A stretch of 64,000 bases of DNA from Sinorhizobium kostiense (GCF_017874595.1 NZ_JAGILA010000002.1:868001-932000); one strand, 5' to 3'. Shown: positions 9,648-18,733, counted from the first letter of the stretch. Notes: generated by a model from the letters alone, not told the origin. A program made the numbers and translations.

Positions 9648-11197
9648 GCGGCTCTCCCTTCCGGCTGCGCTTCGATACCGGCTGCGGCGCGAACCAGTTT
9701 CTCCGCAGTGAGTTCGGAACGCTCGAACCGGCCGGCGATCCGCCCTTCGCGCATGACGATGACCCGGTCCGACATTCCCATGATCTCGGGGATTTCCGAG
9801 GAAACCATGATGACGCTAAGCCCTTGAGCCGCGAGCTCGCTCATGAAGGCATGGACTGCCGCCTTGGAGCCGATGTCGATGCCCTTGGTCGGCTCATCGA
9901 GAATGATGACCTTGGGTTTGGTTGCCAGCCACTTGGCGATCACTACCTTCTGCTGGTTGCCGCCGGAAAGCGTGCCCACGTCCTGATCGAGTGAGGCGGC
10001 GCGGAGATCCAGCCGCGACGTATATTCCCGGGCCAGCGCGAACTCGTTGGCTAGCCTCAGGAAGCCCGTGCGTGACGTGTGGGAAAGCGACGGCAGGGTG
10101 ACGTTCTGAAAGATCGGCATGCCTATGATCGCGCCTTGGCGGCCGCGCTCTTCCGGTACGTAGACGATGCCGGCGCGGATCGCTTCGGCGGGACTGCGGA
10201 TCACCAGCACCTCACCGTCCAGCCTGATCGCGCCCGCCGACGGCCTTGTGATACCTATTAAAGACTGCATGAACTCCGAACGGCCGGCGCCGACGAGCCC
10301 GTAGAAGCCGAGGATTTCGCCGCGCCTCAATTCGAAGTTGATGTCTTCGAACTCGGTCGGATGGCGATAACCGGAGACGGTCAGCACCGGCTCGCCGATC
10401 CCGACCTCTTTCTTGGGATAGACGGAATCGACGGAGCGGCCGACCATCATGCGGACGAGATCGTCCTGCCTGACATCGGCGATCACTCCTTCGCCGACCA
10501 TGGTTCCGTCGCGAAAGACGGTGTAGCGGTCGGCGATCCGGAAGATCTCGTCGAACTTGTGGCTGATGAAGAGGATCGCCTTGCCGTCGGCCTTGAGCCG
10601 CTCGATCAGTGCGTAGAGTTCGTGGATCTCCTTGTGCGACAGAGCCGCGGTCGGCTCGTCCATGATGACGACGCGGGCGTCGACGGAAAGCGCGCGGGCG
10701 ATCGCCACCAGATGCTTCCTGGCGATTCCGAGATCACGCAGCCGGATCGTCGGGTCGAAATCCGCGCCCGCCCGGTTGAGGAGGGCGGCAGCATCGGCGT
10801 TGAGCTTCTTCCAGTCGATGAGGCCGAAGCGGTTGCGTGGCGCGTGGCCGAGAAAGATGTTCTCGGCGACGGAAAGCTCGTCGAAGAGCACTGTCTCCTG
10901 GTGGATGGCGGTAACGCCGGCGCGGGCAGCGGAAAGGGCGGTCGGAAACGCGGTTTCCGTTTCTCCGACGCGGATCACGCCGGAATCCGGTTGATAGATA
11001 CCGGTGAGGATCTTGACGAGCGTCGACTTGCCTGCGCCGTTCTCGCCGATCAACGCCGTCACCGAACCCGGATAAAGCGTGAGCGAAACCTCCGAGAGGG
11101 CACGCACGCCCGGAAAGGACTTGGAGATGCCCTCAAGCGCGATGGCGGGCTTCATCCGCGATGTGGTCGTATCCTGCAACAAGAGAGAGTCCACCAA
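9644..11197 (-). CDS. rhaT: Rhamnose ABC transporter, double ATPase
   Basis: A 517-residue CUT2 ATPase with two nucleotide-binding halves. The first has Walker A GENGAGKST and a degenerate signature region; the second has a diverged Walker A (GLVGAGRSE) and an intact signature LSGGNQQK with Walker B VIILDEPTKG. One catalytic and one degenerate site is normal in this family. The first start is a GTG without a ribosome site; an ATG at 11155 (MKPAIALEG) is an alternative that keeps the whole domain. A block of palindromes separates it from rhaS. Confidence 0.92.
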   Translation of the reverse strand: MVDSLLLQDTTTSRMKPAIALEGISKSFPGVRALSEVSLTLYPGSVTALIGENGAGKSTLVKILTGIYQPDSGVIRVGETETAFPTALSAARAGVTAIHQETVLFDELSVAENIFLGHAPRNRFGLIDWKKLNADAAALLNRAGADFDPTIRLRDLGIARKHLVAIARALSVDARVVIMDEPTAALSHKEIHELYALIERLKADGKAILFISHKFDEIFRIADRYTVFRDGTMVGEGVIADVRQDDLVRMMVGRSVDSVYPKKEVGIGEPVLTVSGYRHPTEFEDINFELRRGEILGFYGLVGAGRSEFMQSLIGITRPSAGAIRLDGEVLVIRSPAEAIRAGIVYVPEERGRQGAIIGMPIFQNVTLPSLSHTSRTGFLRLANEFALAREYTSRLDLRAASLDQDVGTLSGGNQQKVVIAKWLATKPKVIILDEPTKGIDIGSKAAVHAFMSELAAQGLSVIMVSSEIPEIMGMSDRVIVMREGRIAGRFERSELTAEKLVRAAAGIEAQPEGRAA

Positions 11198-11254
11198 TTC
11201 AGTTGTTTTTCTGAGGCGGTCGGCCGGCAGAACCGCCCTTGGATAGCCGGCCTG

Positions 11255-11420
11255 CCCCTCTCCTCGGGTTTAACCCGAGGACTAGCCCTCTCCGCGCAAG
11301 CGGGGAGAGGGGACCCTTTCGCTGACCGCGCTCGCGCTAACGTTCATGGGCGAGGCGGCGCCGCGAGTCCCCTTCTCCCCGCGAGCGGGGAGAAGGTCGC
11401 GGCAGCGGGATGAGGGGCAG
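11255..11420. repeat. Rhizobial intergenic palindromic mosaic (RIME-like)
   Basis: Three hairpin units stand in a row: a palindrome at 11262-11280 (CTCGGGTT/AACCCGAG), an inverted repeat at 11286-11311 (CCCTCTCC/GGGGAGAGGG) and a long hairpin at 11371-11396 (CCTTCTCCCCGC/GCGGGGAGAAGG). Such C-rich and G-rich mosaics are scattered between rhizobial genes. This one lies between rhaS and rhaT within the operon, where stable hairpins could protect the rhaS message or reduce read-through. Confidence 0.75.
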
Positions 11421-11434
11421 ATCCCCTCCCCCGA

Positions 11435-12424
11435 TCAGAAGATCTTCGCGAATTCCTCGACGTTCTTGGCATCATAGACGAACGGGTCGGCCATAGCGCC
11501 TTCATTATTCTCGTCGAGCTTCACCGTGCCCATGCGGCCCATCTTCAGTTCCGCACCGGGCTTGGCCTCGGCACCCTGGATCAGATCGTAGGCGATCATT
11601 GTCGCCGAATAGCCGAGGTCGATCGGATTCCAGATCGCGAAGGACTTGGAAGCGCCCGACTTGACGTGGCCGGCCATTTCGGACGGAAGGCCGAGACCCG
11701 TAACGTTGATCTGGCCGATCTTGCCGGCGTCTGTGACGGCCTGCGCGGCGGCGACGATGCCGACCGAGGTCGGCGCGATGATCGCCTTCAAATTCGGGTG
11801 GGACTGAATGAGGCCCTGGGTCTCGCGATAGGATTTGTCGGCAAGGTCGTCACCATAGACGGTCGCGACGACGTTGATGCCCTTGTAGTTGTCCTGGACC
11901 TTCTTCATCTCGGCGATCCAGGTATTCTGGTTGGTGGCCGTGGCCGAGGCGGAGAGCACGGCGACGTCGCCGCCTTCCGGCAGATGATCGGCGGCAAGCT
12001 TGATGATCATATTGCCGATGAGGGCGTTCGAAGACGGGTTGAGGTGCATCATCCGGCCTTCCTTGGCGACGCCCGAATCCCAGGAGATAACCTTGATGCC
12101 GCGATCCATCGCCTTCTTCAGCGCCGGCACGAGCGCGTCGGTGTCGTTGGCCGAGACCGCGATCGCATCCACCTTCTGAGCGATCAGCGAGTTGATCACC
12201 TCGATCTGGCCTTCCGCCGTCGTCGACGTCGGGCCGGTATAGATGACCTCGACGTCGCCGAGTTCCTTGGCCGCTTCCTGGGCGCCCTTATTGGCGGCCT
12301 CGAAGAAGCCGATGCCGAGCGCCTTGACGACAAGCGCGATCTTCTTGTTCTCCGCATGAGCGGCATTGGCCATGAGAGCGACCGCAACGGCTGCAGTCAC
12401 CATCAATGATTTGAGAACCTTCAT
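11435..12424 (-). CDS. rhaS: Rhamnose-binding periplasmic protein
   Basis: A type I sugar-binding protein of 329 residues. The ATG at 12424 has GGGAGGAG just upstream and starts a clear signal peptide (MKVLKSLMVTAAVAVALMA, cleavage after AHA). The mature part has the ribose-binding-protein pattern: IALVVKALGIGFFEAANKGA, AIAVSANDTDALVPALKKA, ISWDSG. It delivers rhamnose to RhaPQT in the periplasm. It follows rhaR by about 120 bases and is separated from rhaT by the palindromic block. Confidence 0.93.
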   Translation of the reverse strand: MKVLKSLMVTAAVAVALMANAAHAENKKIALVVKALGIGFFEAANKGAQEAAKELGDVEVIYTGPTSTTAEGQIEVINSLIAQKVDAIAVSANDTDALVPALKKAMDRGIKVISWDSGVAKEGRMMHLNPSSNALIGNMIIKLAADHLPEGGDVAVLSASATATNQNTWIAEMKKVQDNYKGINVVATVYGDDLADKSYRETQGLIQSHPNLKAIIAPTSVGIVAAAQAVTDAGKIGQINVTGLGLPSEMAGHVKSGASKSFAIWNPIDLGYSATMIAYDLIQGAEAKPGAELKMGRMGTVKLDENNEGAMADPFVYDAKNVEEFAKIF

Positions 12425-12542
12425 CACTTTCTCCTCCCTTGGCCGAGCATCCGGAGTGGATGCCTCTTGCGGCCGACAACTCAACTCAGCAGCTTTCCGC
12501 GACAGCGCACGAAAGCCAGCCCACTCCCCTCTCCCACCCGCC

Positions 12543-13355
12543 TCAGGCGAATGTCGAAGCAGTCTCCGCGTCGCCCGCCGCCCGTGTGTGGGCAATGACG
12601 AGATTGACGCCGGCATTTTCAAGCATCGAGGCATGCCTGTCCTCGATACCCGGATCGGTGATCACGGTGGTGATGCGCTTCAAGCCGCAAAGAATGAGGC
12701 TCGAGCGCTTGTGAAATTTCGAGGAGTCGACGAGGACGACGAGTTCGTCTGCCTGGTCGATCAGCTTCTGCTCGGCCTGGATCAACAGCGGATCGGCCTC
12801 CATCAGCCCGAGCGGACCGAGCCCCTGCGCGCCCATGAACATGCGCCGCGCATAGAAGTTGCGCGTCACGTCGTTTTCGAATGGGCTCAAGATGATGTTC
12901 TGCTCGCGATAGATCGTGCCGCCGGACAGCATCACCGTGTTCTTCGAATGCTTCAGCAGATGCTCGGCGATCGGAAAGGAATTCGTGAAGACCTGCATTC
13001 GGCGGTTCGCCAGGAAATGCACCATCTGGAAGGTCGTCGTGCCGCCATTGATGATGATCGGCTCGCCTTCCTGACAAAGGGCCACGGCCTCGCGGGCGAT
13101 CGCCTGCTTCTCCCGCGCATGCAGCCCCTCGTTGACGCTGAAGGGCCGGCCGGCAAGGCCGACGAATTGCGGCGGATTGATTGCCTCGGCGCCGCCGCGC
13201 ACCCGGCGCAGGCGTTTCTGCACGTGAAGCGATGCGATGTCGCGGCGGATCGTAGCCTCCGAACTGCCGGTGAGTTCCACCAGTTCAGCCACAGTCACGA
13301 CCGGCTTTTCCTGCACCGCCGACAGAATGATCCGGTGTCTTTCTTTCTCGTGCAT
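12543..13355 (-). CDS. rhaR: DeoR-family repressor of rhamnose genes
   Basis: A 270-residue regulator. The ATG at 13355 has GGAGGAG upstream. Residues 1-60 form the DeoR winged helix-turn-helix (VVTVAELVELTGSSEATIRRD). The C-terminal sugar-phosphate-sensing domain has the family marks ALCQEGEPIIINGGTTTFQM and VLVDSSKF. In R. leguminosarum RhaR represses the rha genes and a rhamnose intermediate relieves this. It is the first gene of the importer operon, divergent from rhaDI, so it likely controls both units through the site between them. Confidence 0.9.
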   Translation of the reverse strand: MHEKERHRIILSAVQEKPVVTVAELVELTGSSEATIRRDIASLHVQKRLRRVRGGAEAINPPQFVGLAGRPFSVNEGLHAREKQAIAREAVALCQEGEPIIINGGTTTFQMVHFLANRRMQVFTNSFPIAEHLLKHSKNTVMLSGGTIYREQNIILSPFENDVTRNFYARRMFMGAQGLGPLGLMEADPLLIQAEQKLIDQADELVVLVDSSKFHKRSSLILCGLKRITTVITDPGIEDRHASMLENAGVNLVIAHTRAAGDAETASTFA

Positions 13356-13396
13356 GCGCTCCTCCGATGTCCCGCATGCTTCCATCATCCCCAAGC

Positions 13397-13473
13397 ATTG
13401 TCAATCAGTATCGATCATATATTTTCATTGTGCGCTGCAGTATGACTGATTTTGATCGTTTTTGATTGACAAT
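13397..13473. promoter_or_regulatory. Probable RhaR operator, inverted repeat
   Basis: ATTGTCAATCA at 13397-13407 and its exact inverse TGATTGACAAT at 13463-13473 face each other across the rhaR-rhaD gap. Each arm contains a TTGACA that can serve as the -35 box of the outward promoter. The AT-rich interior holds further GATC-centred near-repeats of the kind DeoR proteins bind. RhaR is the obvious candidate ligand. Confidence 0.6.
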
Positions 13474-13494
13474 CGTAGATCTCCCGTGTGATCT
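13466..13494 (+). promoter_or_regulatory. Promoter for rhaDI
   Basis: A perfect -35 TTGACA at 13466-13471 is followed after 17 bases by TGATCT at 13489-13494 as a weak -10. Transcription would begin near 13501, about 50 bases before the rhaD start. The -35 lies inside the right arm of the inverted repeat, which fits repression. Confidence 0.5.
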
Positions 13495-13553
13495 GATGAC
13501 GATCAATCGCGCGGCGTAAGCACAAGCGGGCCACCGACCGGGAGGAATTCGAC

Positions 13554-15653
13554 ATGCTCGACAAGCAACAGGGCGCACGCCTGGCCAATCTCTGGGACGA
13601 CACCAAGGCGGCGGGGATGAGCGAGCCCGAGCGGCTCCTCTATCGGTCGAACCTGCTCGGCTCCGACAAACGCATTACCAATTACGGTGGCGGCAACACC
13701 TCCGCAAAAGTCATGCAGAAGGACCCGCTGACCGGCGAGACGGTCGAGGTGCTGTGGGTCAAGGGATCGGGCGGCGATGTCGGCACCATCAAGATGGACG
13801 GCTTCGCCACGCTTTACATGGATAAGCTCCGAGCGCTGAAGGGTATCTATCGCGGCGTCGAATTCGAAGACGAGATGGTCGGCTACCTGCCGCATTGCAC
13901 CTTCAATCTCAATCCGCGCGCCGCCTCGATCGATACGCCGCTGCACGCCTATGTGCCGAAGGCGCATGTCGACCACATGCACCCGGATGCGATCATCGCC
14001 ATTGCCGCCTCGAAGAACAGCAAGGAATTGACGCAAAAGATCTTCGGCGACGAGATCGGCTGGCTGCCCTGGAAACGCCCGGGTTACGAGCTCGGCCTCT
14101 GGCTCGAAAAATTCTGCCTCGAAAACCCGAAGGCACGCGGCGTGGTGCTCGAGAGCCATGGCCTCTTCACCTGGGGAGACACGGCCAAGGGGGCCTATGA
14201 GACGACGATCGATATCATCAACCGCGCGATCGCCTGGTTCGAGGGCGAGAATGGGGCACCAGTCTTCGGCGGGGCGGTGAAGCCGGTGCTAGAAGCCGCC
14301 GAGCGCGCCACTGTTGCAAAGCGGCTGATGCCGGTGATCCGCGGGCTGATCAGCGCCGAGGAAAAGAAGGTCGGCCATTTCGACGACAGCCAGGCAGTTC
14401 TCGATTTCGTCTCGTCAAGAGATTTACAGTCACTCGCCGCGCTCGGGACGAGCTGCCCGGACCACTTCCTCAGGACGAAGATCCGGCCGCTGGTGATCGA
14501 TTTCGATCCGGCAAAGCCGGATGTCGAGAAGACGCTTGCCGGCCTTCCCAAAGCGATAGCCGCCTATCGCGCCGACTACGCGGCGTATTACGAGCGCTGC
14601 AAGCGCTCCGACAGCCCGGCGATGCGCGACCCGAATGCCGTCGTCTACCTCGTTCCGGGCGTCGGCATGATCACTTTTGCAAAAGACAAGGCGACGGCGC
14701 GCATCTCCGGCGAATTCTACGTCAACGCGATCAATGTCATGCGCGGCGCCTCCGGCGTTTCGACCTATGTCGGCCTGCCGGAGCAGGAAGCTTTCGACAT
14801 CGAATACTGGCTGCTCGAGGAAGCGAAACTACAGCGCATGCCGAAGCCGAAGAGTCTTGCCGGGCGTATCGCCCTCGTCACCGGCGGTGCCGGGGGCATC
14901 GGCAAGGCGACGGCCACCCGGCTGATCCAGGAGGGCGCCTGCGTCGTCCTCGCCGATATCGACGAAGCGGCGCTCGAAGCGGCCGAAAGCGAGCTTGCCG
15001 GTCGCTATGGCAAGGATTTCGTCCGAGCGGTCAACATGAACGTGACGAGCGAAGCGGCGGTCGAAACCGGCTTCGGCGACACGCTGCTTGCGTTCGGCGG
15101 CCTCGACATTCTTGTTTCCAATGCCGGCCTTGCCTCCTCGGCGGCGATCGAGGACACGACGCTCGCGCTCTGGAACAGGAACATGGACATCCTGGCGACG
15201 GGCTATTTCCTGGTCTCGCGCGAAGCCTTCCGCATTTTCCGTATTCAGAATGCCGGCGGCAACATCGTTTTCGTCGCTTCGAAGAACGGCCTTGCCGCCT
15301 CGCCCGGCGCGTCGGCCTATTGCACCGCCAAGGCCGCGGAGATCCACCTCGCCCGCTGCCTGGCGCTCGAGGGCGCGTCGGCGCAGATCCGCGTCAATGT
15401 CGTCAATCCCGATGCGGTCTTACGCGGCTCGAAGATCTGGACCGGCGAATGGAAGGAACAGCGCGCCGCCGCCTACAAAATGGACGTCGACGAGTTGGAG
15501 GCGCATTATCGCGAGCGCTCCATGCTGAAGCTCAGCGTTTTCCCGGAGGACATCGCGGAAGCGGTCTACTTCCTCGCCTCCGACATGTCGGCGAAATCGA
15601 CCGGCAACATCGTCAATGTCGACGCGGGCAATGCCCAGTCGTTCACGCGCTGA
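13554..15653 (+). CDS. rhaD: Bifunctional rhamnulose-1-phosphate aldolase / short-chain dehydrogenase
   Basis: A 699-residue fusion enzyme. Residues 1-400 are a class II aldolase with metal-binding His in HVDHMHPDAI and later ESHGLFTWG; it should split L-rhamnulose-1-phosphate into dihydroxyacetone phosphate and L-lactaldehyde. Residues 430-690 are a short-chain dehydrogenase with nucleotide motif TGGAGGIG and catalytic Tyr589-x3-Lys593 (YCTAK), expected to oxidise lactaldehyde. This fusion is typical of rhizobial RhaD. The gene opens the plus-strand operon and ends 13 nt before rhaI. Confidence 0.94.
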   Translation: MLDKQQGARLANLWDDTKAAGMSEPERLLYRSNLLGSDKRITNYGGGNTSAKVMQKDPLTGETVEVLWVKGSGGDVGTIKMDGFATLYMDKLRALKGIYRGVEFEDEMVGYLPHCTFNLNPRAASIDTPLHAYVPKAHVDHMHPDAIIAIAASKNSKELTQKIFGDEIGWLPWKRPGYELGLWLEKFCLENPKARGVVLESHGLFTWGDTAKGAYETTIDIINRAIAWFEGENGAPVFGGAVKPVLEAAERATVAKRLMPVIRGLISAEEKKVGHFDDSQAVLDFVSSRDLQSLAALGTSCPDHFLRTKIRPLVIDFDPAKPDVEKTLAGLPKAIAAYRADYAAYYERCKRSDSPAMRDPNAVVYLVPGVGMITFAKDKATARISGEFYVNAINVMRGASGVSTYVGLPEQEAFDIEYWLLEEAKLQRMPKPKSLAGRIALVTGGAGGIGKATATRLIQEGACVVLADIDEAALEAAESELAGRYGKDFVRAVNMNVTSEAAVETGFGDTLLAFGGLDILVSNAGLASSAAIEDTTLALWNRNMDILATGYFLVSREAFRIFRIQNAGGNIVFVASKNGLAASPGASAYCTAKAAEIHLARCLALEGASAQIRVNVVNPDAVLRGSKIWTGEWKEQRAAAYKMDVDELEAHYRERSMLKLSVFPEDIAEAVYFLASDMSAKSTGNIVNVDAGNAQSFTR

Positions 15654-15666
15654 GAAGGAGGCTGCC

Positions 15667-16959
15667 ATGACCTCCATGATCAGCACATCCGTTATCGAAG
15701 CTGAGAACGAGAGCCGCAAGGAAGCTCTCAAGCGTGACTATGAAGGCCTCGGCGAACGGCTCTCCCGCCGCGGCATCGACATCGAATCCATCAAGAGGAA
15801 GGTCGCGGCTTATGGCGTCGCCGTCCCATCCTGGGGTGTCGGCACCGGCGGCACCCGCTTTGCCCGTTTCCCCGGGCCCGGCGAGCCGCGCAATATTTAC
15901 GATAAGCTTGAAGATTGTGGGGTCATCCATCAGCTGACGCGCGCGACTCCGAGCGTATCGCTTCACATCCCCTGGGACACGGTCTCCGATCTTTCGGCGC
16001 TGAAGGAGAAGGGCACGGCCCTTGGCTTGAGCTTCGACGCCATGAACTCCAATACCTTCTCCGATGCACCCGGCCAGGCGCATTCCTACAAGTTCGGGTC
16101 GCTCACCCACACCGACGCGGCGACGCGCCGGCAGGCGGTCGAGCACAATCTCGAATGCATCGAGATCGGCAAGGCGCTCGGCTCGAAGGCGCTGACGGTC
16201 TGGATCGGCGACGGTTCGAACTTCCCGGGCCAGAGCAATTTCACCCGTGCCTTCGAGCGCTATCTGGATTCGATGAAGCAGGTCTATGCGGCGCTCCCCG
16301 ACGACTGGCGCGTCTTCACCGAACACAAGATGTATGAGCCGGCCTTCTACTCGACCGTGGTGCAGGACTGGGGAACCAACTACCTGATCGCCCAGGAGCT
16401 CGGCCCTAAGGCCTTCTGCCTAGTCGATCTCGGACATCACGCACCGAACGTCAACATCGAGATGATCGTCGCCAGGTTGATCCAGTTCAGGAAACTCGGT
16501 GGCTTCCACTTCAATGACTCGAAATATGGCGACGACGACCTCGATACCGGCTCGATCGATCCGTATCGGCTCTTCCTGGTCTTCAACGAGCTCGTCGACG
16601 CCGAGACGCGCGGCGCGAAGGGCTTTGATCCGGCGCATATGCTCGACCAGAGCCACAATGTGACGGATCCGATCGAAAGCCTGATGACGAGCGCGACGGA
16701 AGTCTGCCGCGCCTATGTCCAGGCGCTGATCGTCGACCGCGAGGCGCTCGACGGCTATCAGCAGGAGAATGACGCGCTGATGGCGTCCGAAACGCTGAAG
16801 CTGGCCTTCCGCACCGACGTCGAGCCGATCCTCGCCATGGCCCGCCTCGAAGCGGGCGGCGCGATCGCACCGGTTGCGACCTACAGGGCAAGCGGCTACC
16901 GCACCAAGGTGGCGGTCGAACGGCCGGCAGTCGCCGGCGGTGGCGGCGGTATCGTCTGA
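15667..16959 (+). CDS. rhaI: L-rhamnose isomerase
   Basis: The 430-residue enzyme has the TIM-barrel isomerase pattern of the Pseudomonas/rhizobial RhaI type: IGDGSNFPGQSNF, FTEHKMYEPAFY, VDLGHHAPNVNIE and GGFHFNDSKYGDDDL, which contain the metal-binding Glu, Asp and His residues. It converts L-rhamnose to L-rhamnulose. The ATG at 15667 has GAAGGAGG just upstream; earlier in-frame starts overlap rhaD and are rejected. A hairpin terminator follows. Confidence 0.93.
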   Translation: MTSMISTSVIEAENESRKEALKRDYEGLGERLSRRGIDIESIKRKVAAYGVAVPSWGVGTGGTRFARFPGPGEPRNIYDKLEDCGVIHQLTRATPSVSLHIPWDTVSDLSALKEKGTALGLSFDAMNSNTFSDAPGQAHSYKFGSLTHTDAATRRQAVEHNLECIEIGKALGSKALTVWIGDGSNFPGQSNFTRAFERYLDSMKQVYAALPDDWRVFTEHKMYEPAFYSTVVQDWGTNYLIAQELGPKAFCLVDLGHHAPNVNIEMIVARLIQFRKLGGFHFNDSKYGDDDLDTGSIDPYRLFLVFNELVDAETRGAKGFDPAHMLDQSHNVTDPIESLMTSATEVCRAYVQALIVDREALDGYQQENDALMASETLKLAFRTDVEPILAMARLEAGGAIAPVATYRASGYRTKVAVERPAVAGGGGGIV

Positions 16960-16991
16960 GGCGACCTTGATCAATTGCTACCGCATTCATG

Positions 16992-17020
16992 GCCCCGGTT
17001 CGTTTCGGACCGGGGCTTTT
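16992..17020 (+). terminator. Rho-independent terminator after rhaDI
   Basis: An 8-bp perfect stem (GCCCCGGT/ACCGGGGC) with a 9-base loop is followed by TTTT. It lies 32 bases after the rhaI stop and closes the rhaDI unit. Confidence 0.75.
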
Positions 17021-17157
17021 CGTCGCTGCCTTTTCGCTCCGCGAGCAGAAATCCCATTCGCGCAGAAAATCGCCTGCGCGCCCGAATTTGCCGTATCTGA
17101 TCTCAAGGGAGAAGTTATCTTTCCAAGAGCGAATCGCGCCTTCCGAGAGGAGAATCA

Positions 17158-17412
17158 ATGGGCATCGAAAGCATTCTGGTATACCTGCTCGTCGGGGCTG
17201 TGGCCGGGTGGCTCGCCGGTCTGATCGTGAGCGGCTTCGGTTTCGGGCTGATCGGCAATATGGTGGTCGGCATCCTCGGTGCTCTCATTGCCGGTTATCT
17301 GTTTCCGGCCCTCGGCGTCACGCTCGGCACCGGCATTCTTGCTGCGATCATTCATGCGACGATCGGCGCTGTCATTCTTCTGGTGCTGATCCGCATCGTC
17401 AAACAAGCCTGA
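17158..17412 (+). CDS. GlsB/YeaQ/YmgE family small membrane protein
   Basis: An 84-residue protein almost entirely hydrophobic, with three glycine-rich membrane segments: LVGAVAGWLAGLIV, NMVVGILGALIAGYLF and ILAAIIHATIGAVILL. This is the transglycosylase-associated (YeaQ/YmgE/GlsB) family, linked to envelope stress in other bacteria, with no enzymatic activity shown from sequence. GAGAGGAG precedes the ATG. It follows the rhaI terminator and is probably transcribed independently. Confidence 0.88.
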   Translation: MGIESILVYLLVGAVAGWLAGLIVSGFGFGLIGNMVVGILGALIAGYLFPALGVTLGTGILAAIIHATIGAVILLVLIRIVKQA

Positions 17413-17538
17413 AGGCGCGATGGCGGCCTCACGCACGATCCCTTGGATATTGCGGGTCCAGGCACCAAATCATGAGAGAGCACGGCGCTGCAGGAATCCA
17501 TGGCGCGCGGTTTTCAAGAAGGATGAGCGGAGGAAAGA

Positions 17539-17727
17539 ATGAACGACATCTATGGCGACAAGATCGAGACGGCACTCCAAACCTACATCAACGATCATCA
17601 GGGCAGCCTTACGCGCGAGCAGGCAATCTCCACGATCCTGGAAAACTGGTTCGCAAGCCACGGTTATCTGCCGCCACAGCAGGAGGGCATGCGGCCGGAG
17701 GAGCTTGACGCCTCGAACGACGACTGA
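17539..17727 (+). CDS. Hypothetical protein, 62 residues
   Basis: A short acidic protein starting MNDIYGDKIETALQTYIN with a helical middle (LTREQAISTILENWFASHG) and an acidic tail. GGAGGAAAG lies just before the ATG, a strong ribosome site. I do not recognise the family. The helical pattern resembles small DNA- or protein-binding adaptors, but no partner gene is adjacent. Orientation matches the genes on either side. Confidence 0.65.
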   Translation: MNDIYGDKIETALQTYINDHQGSLTREQAISTILENWFASHGYLPPQQEGMRPEELDASNDD

Positions 17728-17810
17728 GACATTCGCGCGTCCCCGCGACACCGGTGTAATGCTTGCGCCACCGGTGTGCTTTTGTCATTCACCAGCCCAG
17801 ATCGCCCGAA

Positions 17811-18272
17811 ATGAGCCTCGCCTCCGTCAAAGCATTCTTCTTGGAACACGCCCCGGACATCGATGTCATCGAACTCAAGCAGAGCACCGCGACCGTGGCG
17901 CTCGCGGCCGAAGGCCACGGCGTCGAGCCGGCGCAGATCGCCAAGACGCTGGCGCTGCGTGTCGGCGACGATGTGATCCTGATCGTTACCCGCGGTGACG
18001 CGCGGCTCGACAACAGGAAGTACAAGGCCCGCTTTGGCACCAAGGCGCGTATGCTCGACCTCGCGGAGTTGGAGGCCGAAACCGGCCATCCGGTCGGCGG
18101 TGTCTGCCCCTTCGGTCTTGCAAGGCCGCATAGCGTCTATTGCGATGAATCCTTGAAAGCGTTCGATATCGTCGTGCCGGCCGCCGGCGCGACCAATGCC
18201 GCGGTCCACATCAGCCCTCACCGGATGGCGGAACTGACCGGCGCGGAATGGATCGACGTCTCGGAAACGTGA
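17811..18272 (+). CDS. YbaK/aminoacyl-tRNA deacylase-like protein
   Basis: The 153-residue protein has the YbaK/EbsC domain: ALAAEGHGVEPAQIAKTLAL, DVILIVTRGDARLDNRKYKARFG and HPVGGVCPFGLARP. The family Lys in IAKTLAL and the GGVCPFG loop form the pocket that removes wrong amino acids, such as Cys or Ala, from charged tRNA. A TTG at 17763 could add 16 residues; the ATG at 17811 starts directly at the domain and is preferred. Substrate cannot be set from sequence. Confidence 0.85.
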   Translation: MSLASVKAFFLEHAPDIDVIELKQSTATVALAAEGHGVEPAQIAKTLALRVGDDVILIVTRGDARLDNRKYKARFGTKARMLDLAELEAETGHPVGGVCPFGLARPHSVYCDESLKAFDIVVPAAGATNAAVHISPHRMAELTGAEWIDVSET

Positions 18273-18335
18273 GCGTCCGCCGCCCGCCGGTCGCGGCAGC
18301 CCGCGGATTCGAGCGATTTCTCACTTTCAAGCCGC

Positions 18336-18422
18336 TTAGAGCACGGCCAACAGGACCATGAGCGAACCGAGCGAAAGCCCGGCGATGATGCTCATCAACA
18401 GCTTCATCATGTGCGTGGTCAT
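18336..18422 (-). CDS. Small membrane peptide, 28 residues
   Basis: MTTHMMKLLMSIIAGLSLGS followed by LMVLLAVL: a short Met-rich N-terminus and one hydrophobic helix running to the C-terminus. The ATG is preceded by GGGGCGAGGAA, a good ribosome site, and the stop is a clean TAA. It stands alone between the YbaK-like gene and tRNA-Phe. No function can be assigned. Confidence 0.5.
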   Translation of the reverse strand: MTTHMMKLLMSIIAGLSLGSLMVLLAVL

Positions 18423-18657
18423 TTCCTCGCCCCTTGCCTGCGGCCCATTCGGATGAACGCAGACACGACAGCCGGGCCGCGCCGACCAAACGGCTTTGCG
18501 ACCCGCCCCTCCCGATACCCTGGAATTGTCCGACAACTTGGTTAACGAGTCATCCTGCCAATGAGGCTTAGCCCGCAGGCGAGGTGAGGCAACGTGCCGC
18601 CGCATCCGACAAGATGCGAACTGCAACCCCGAGATTTTACGATCTTTAGCAAGCTAA

Positions 18658-18733
18658 TGGTGCCCGGAGGCGGATTCGAACCACCGACACGCGGATTTTC
18701 AATCCGCTGCTCTACCAACTGAGCTATCCGGGC
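18658..18733 (-). tRNA. tRNA-Phe (GAA)
   Basis: The minus strand folds as a 76-base tRNA with acceptor GCCCGGA/TCCGGGC, D-arm TAGCTCAGTTGGTAGAGCA, anticodon stem GCGGA/TCCGC with loop TTGAAAA (anticodon GAA), T-arm GTCGGTGGTTCGAATCCGCC and an encoded CCA end. Confidence 0.98.
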
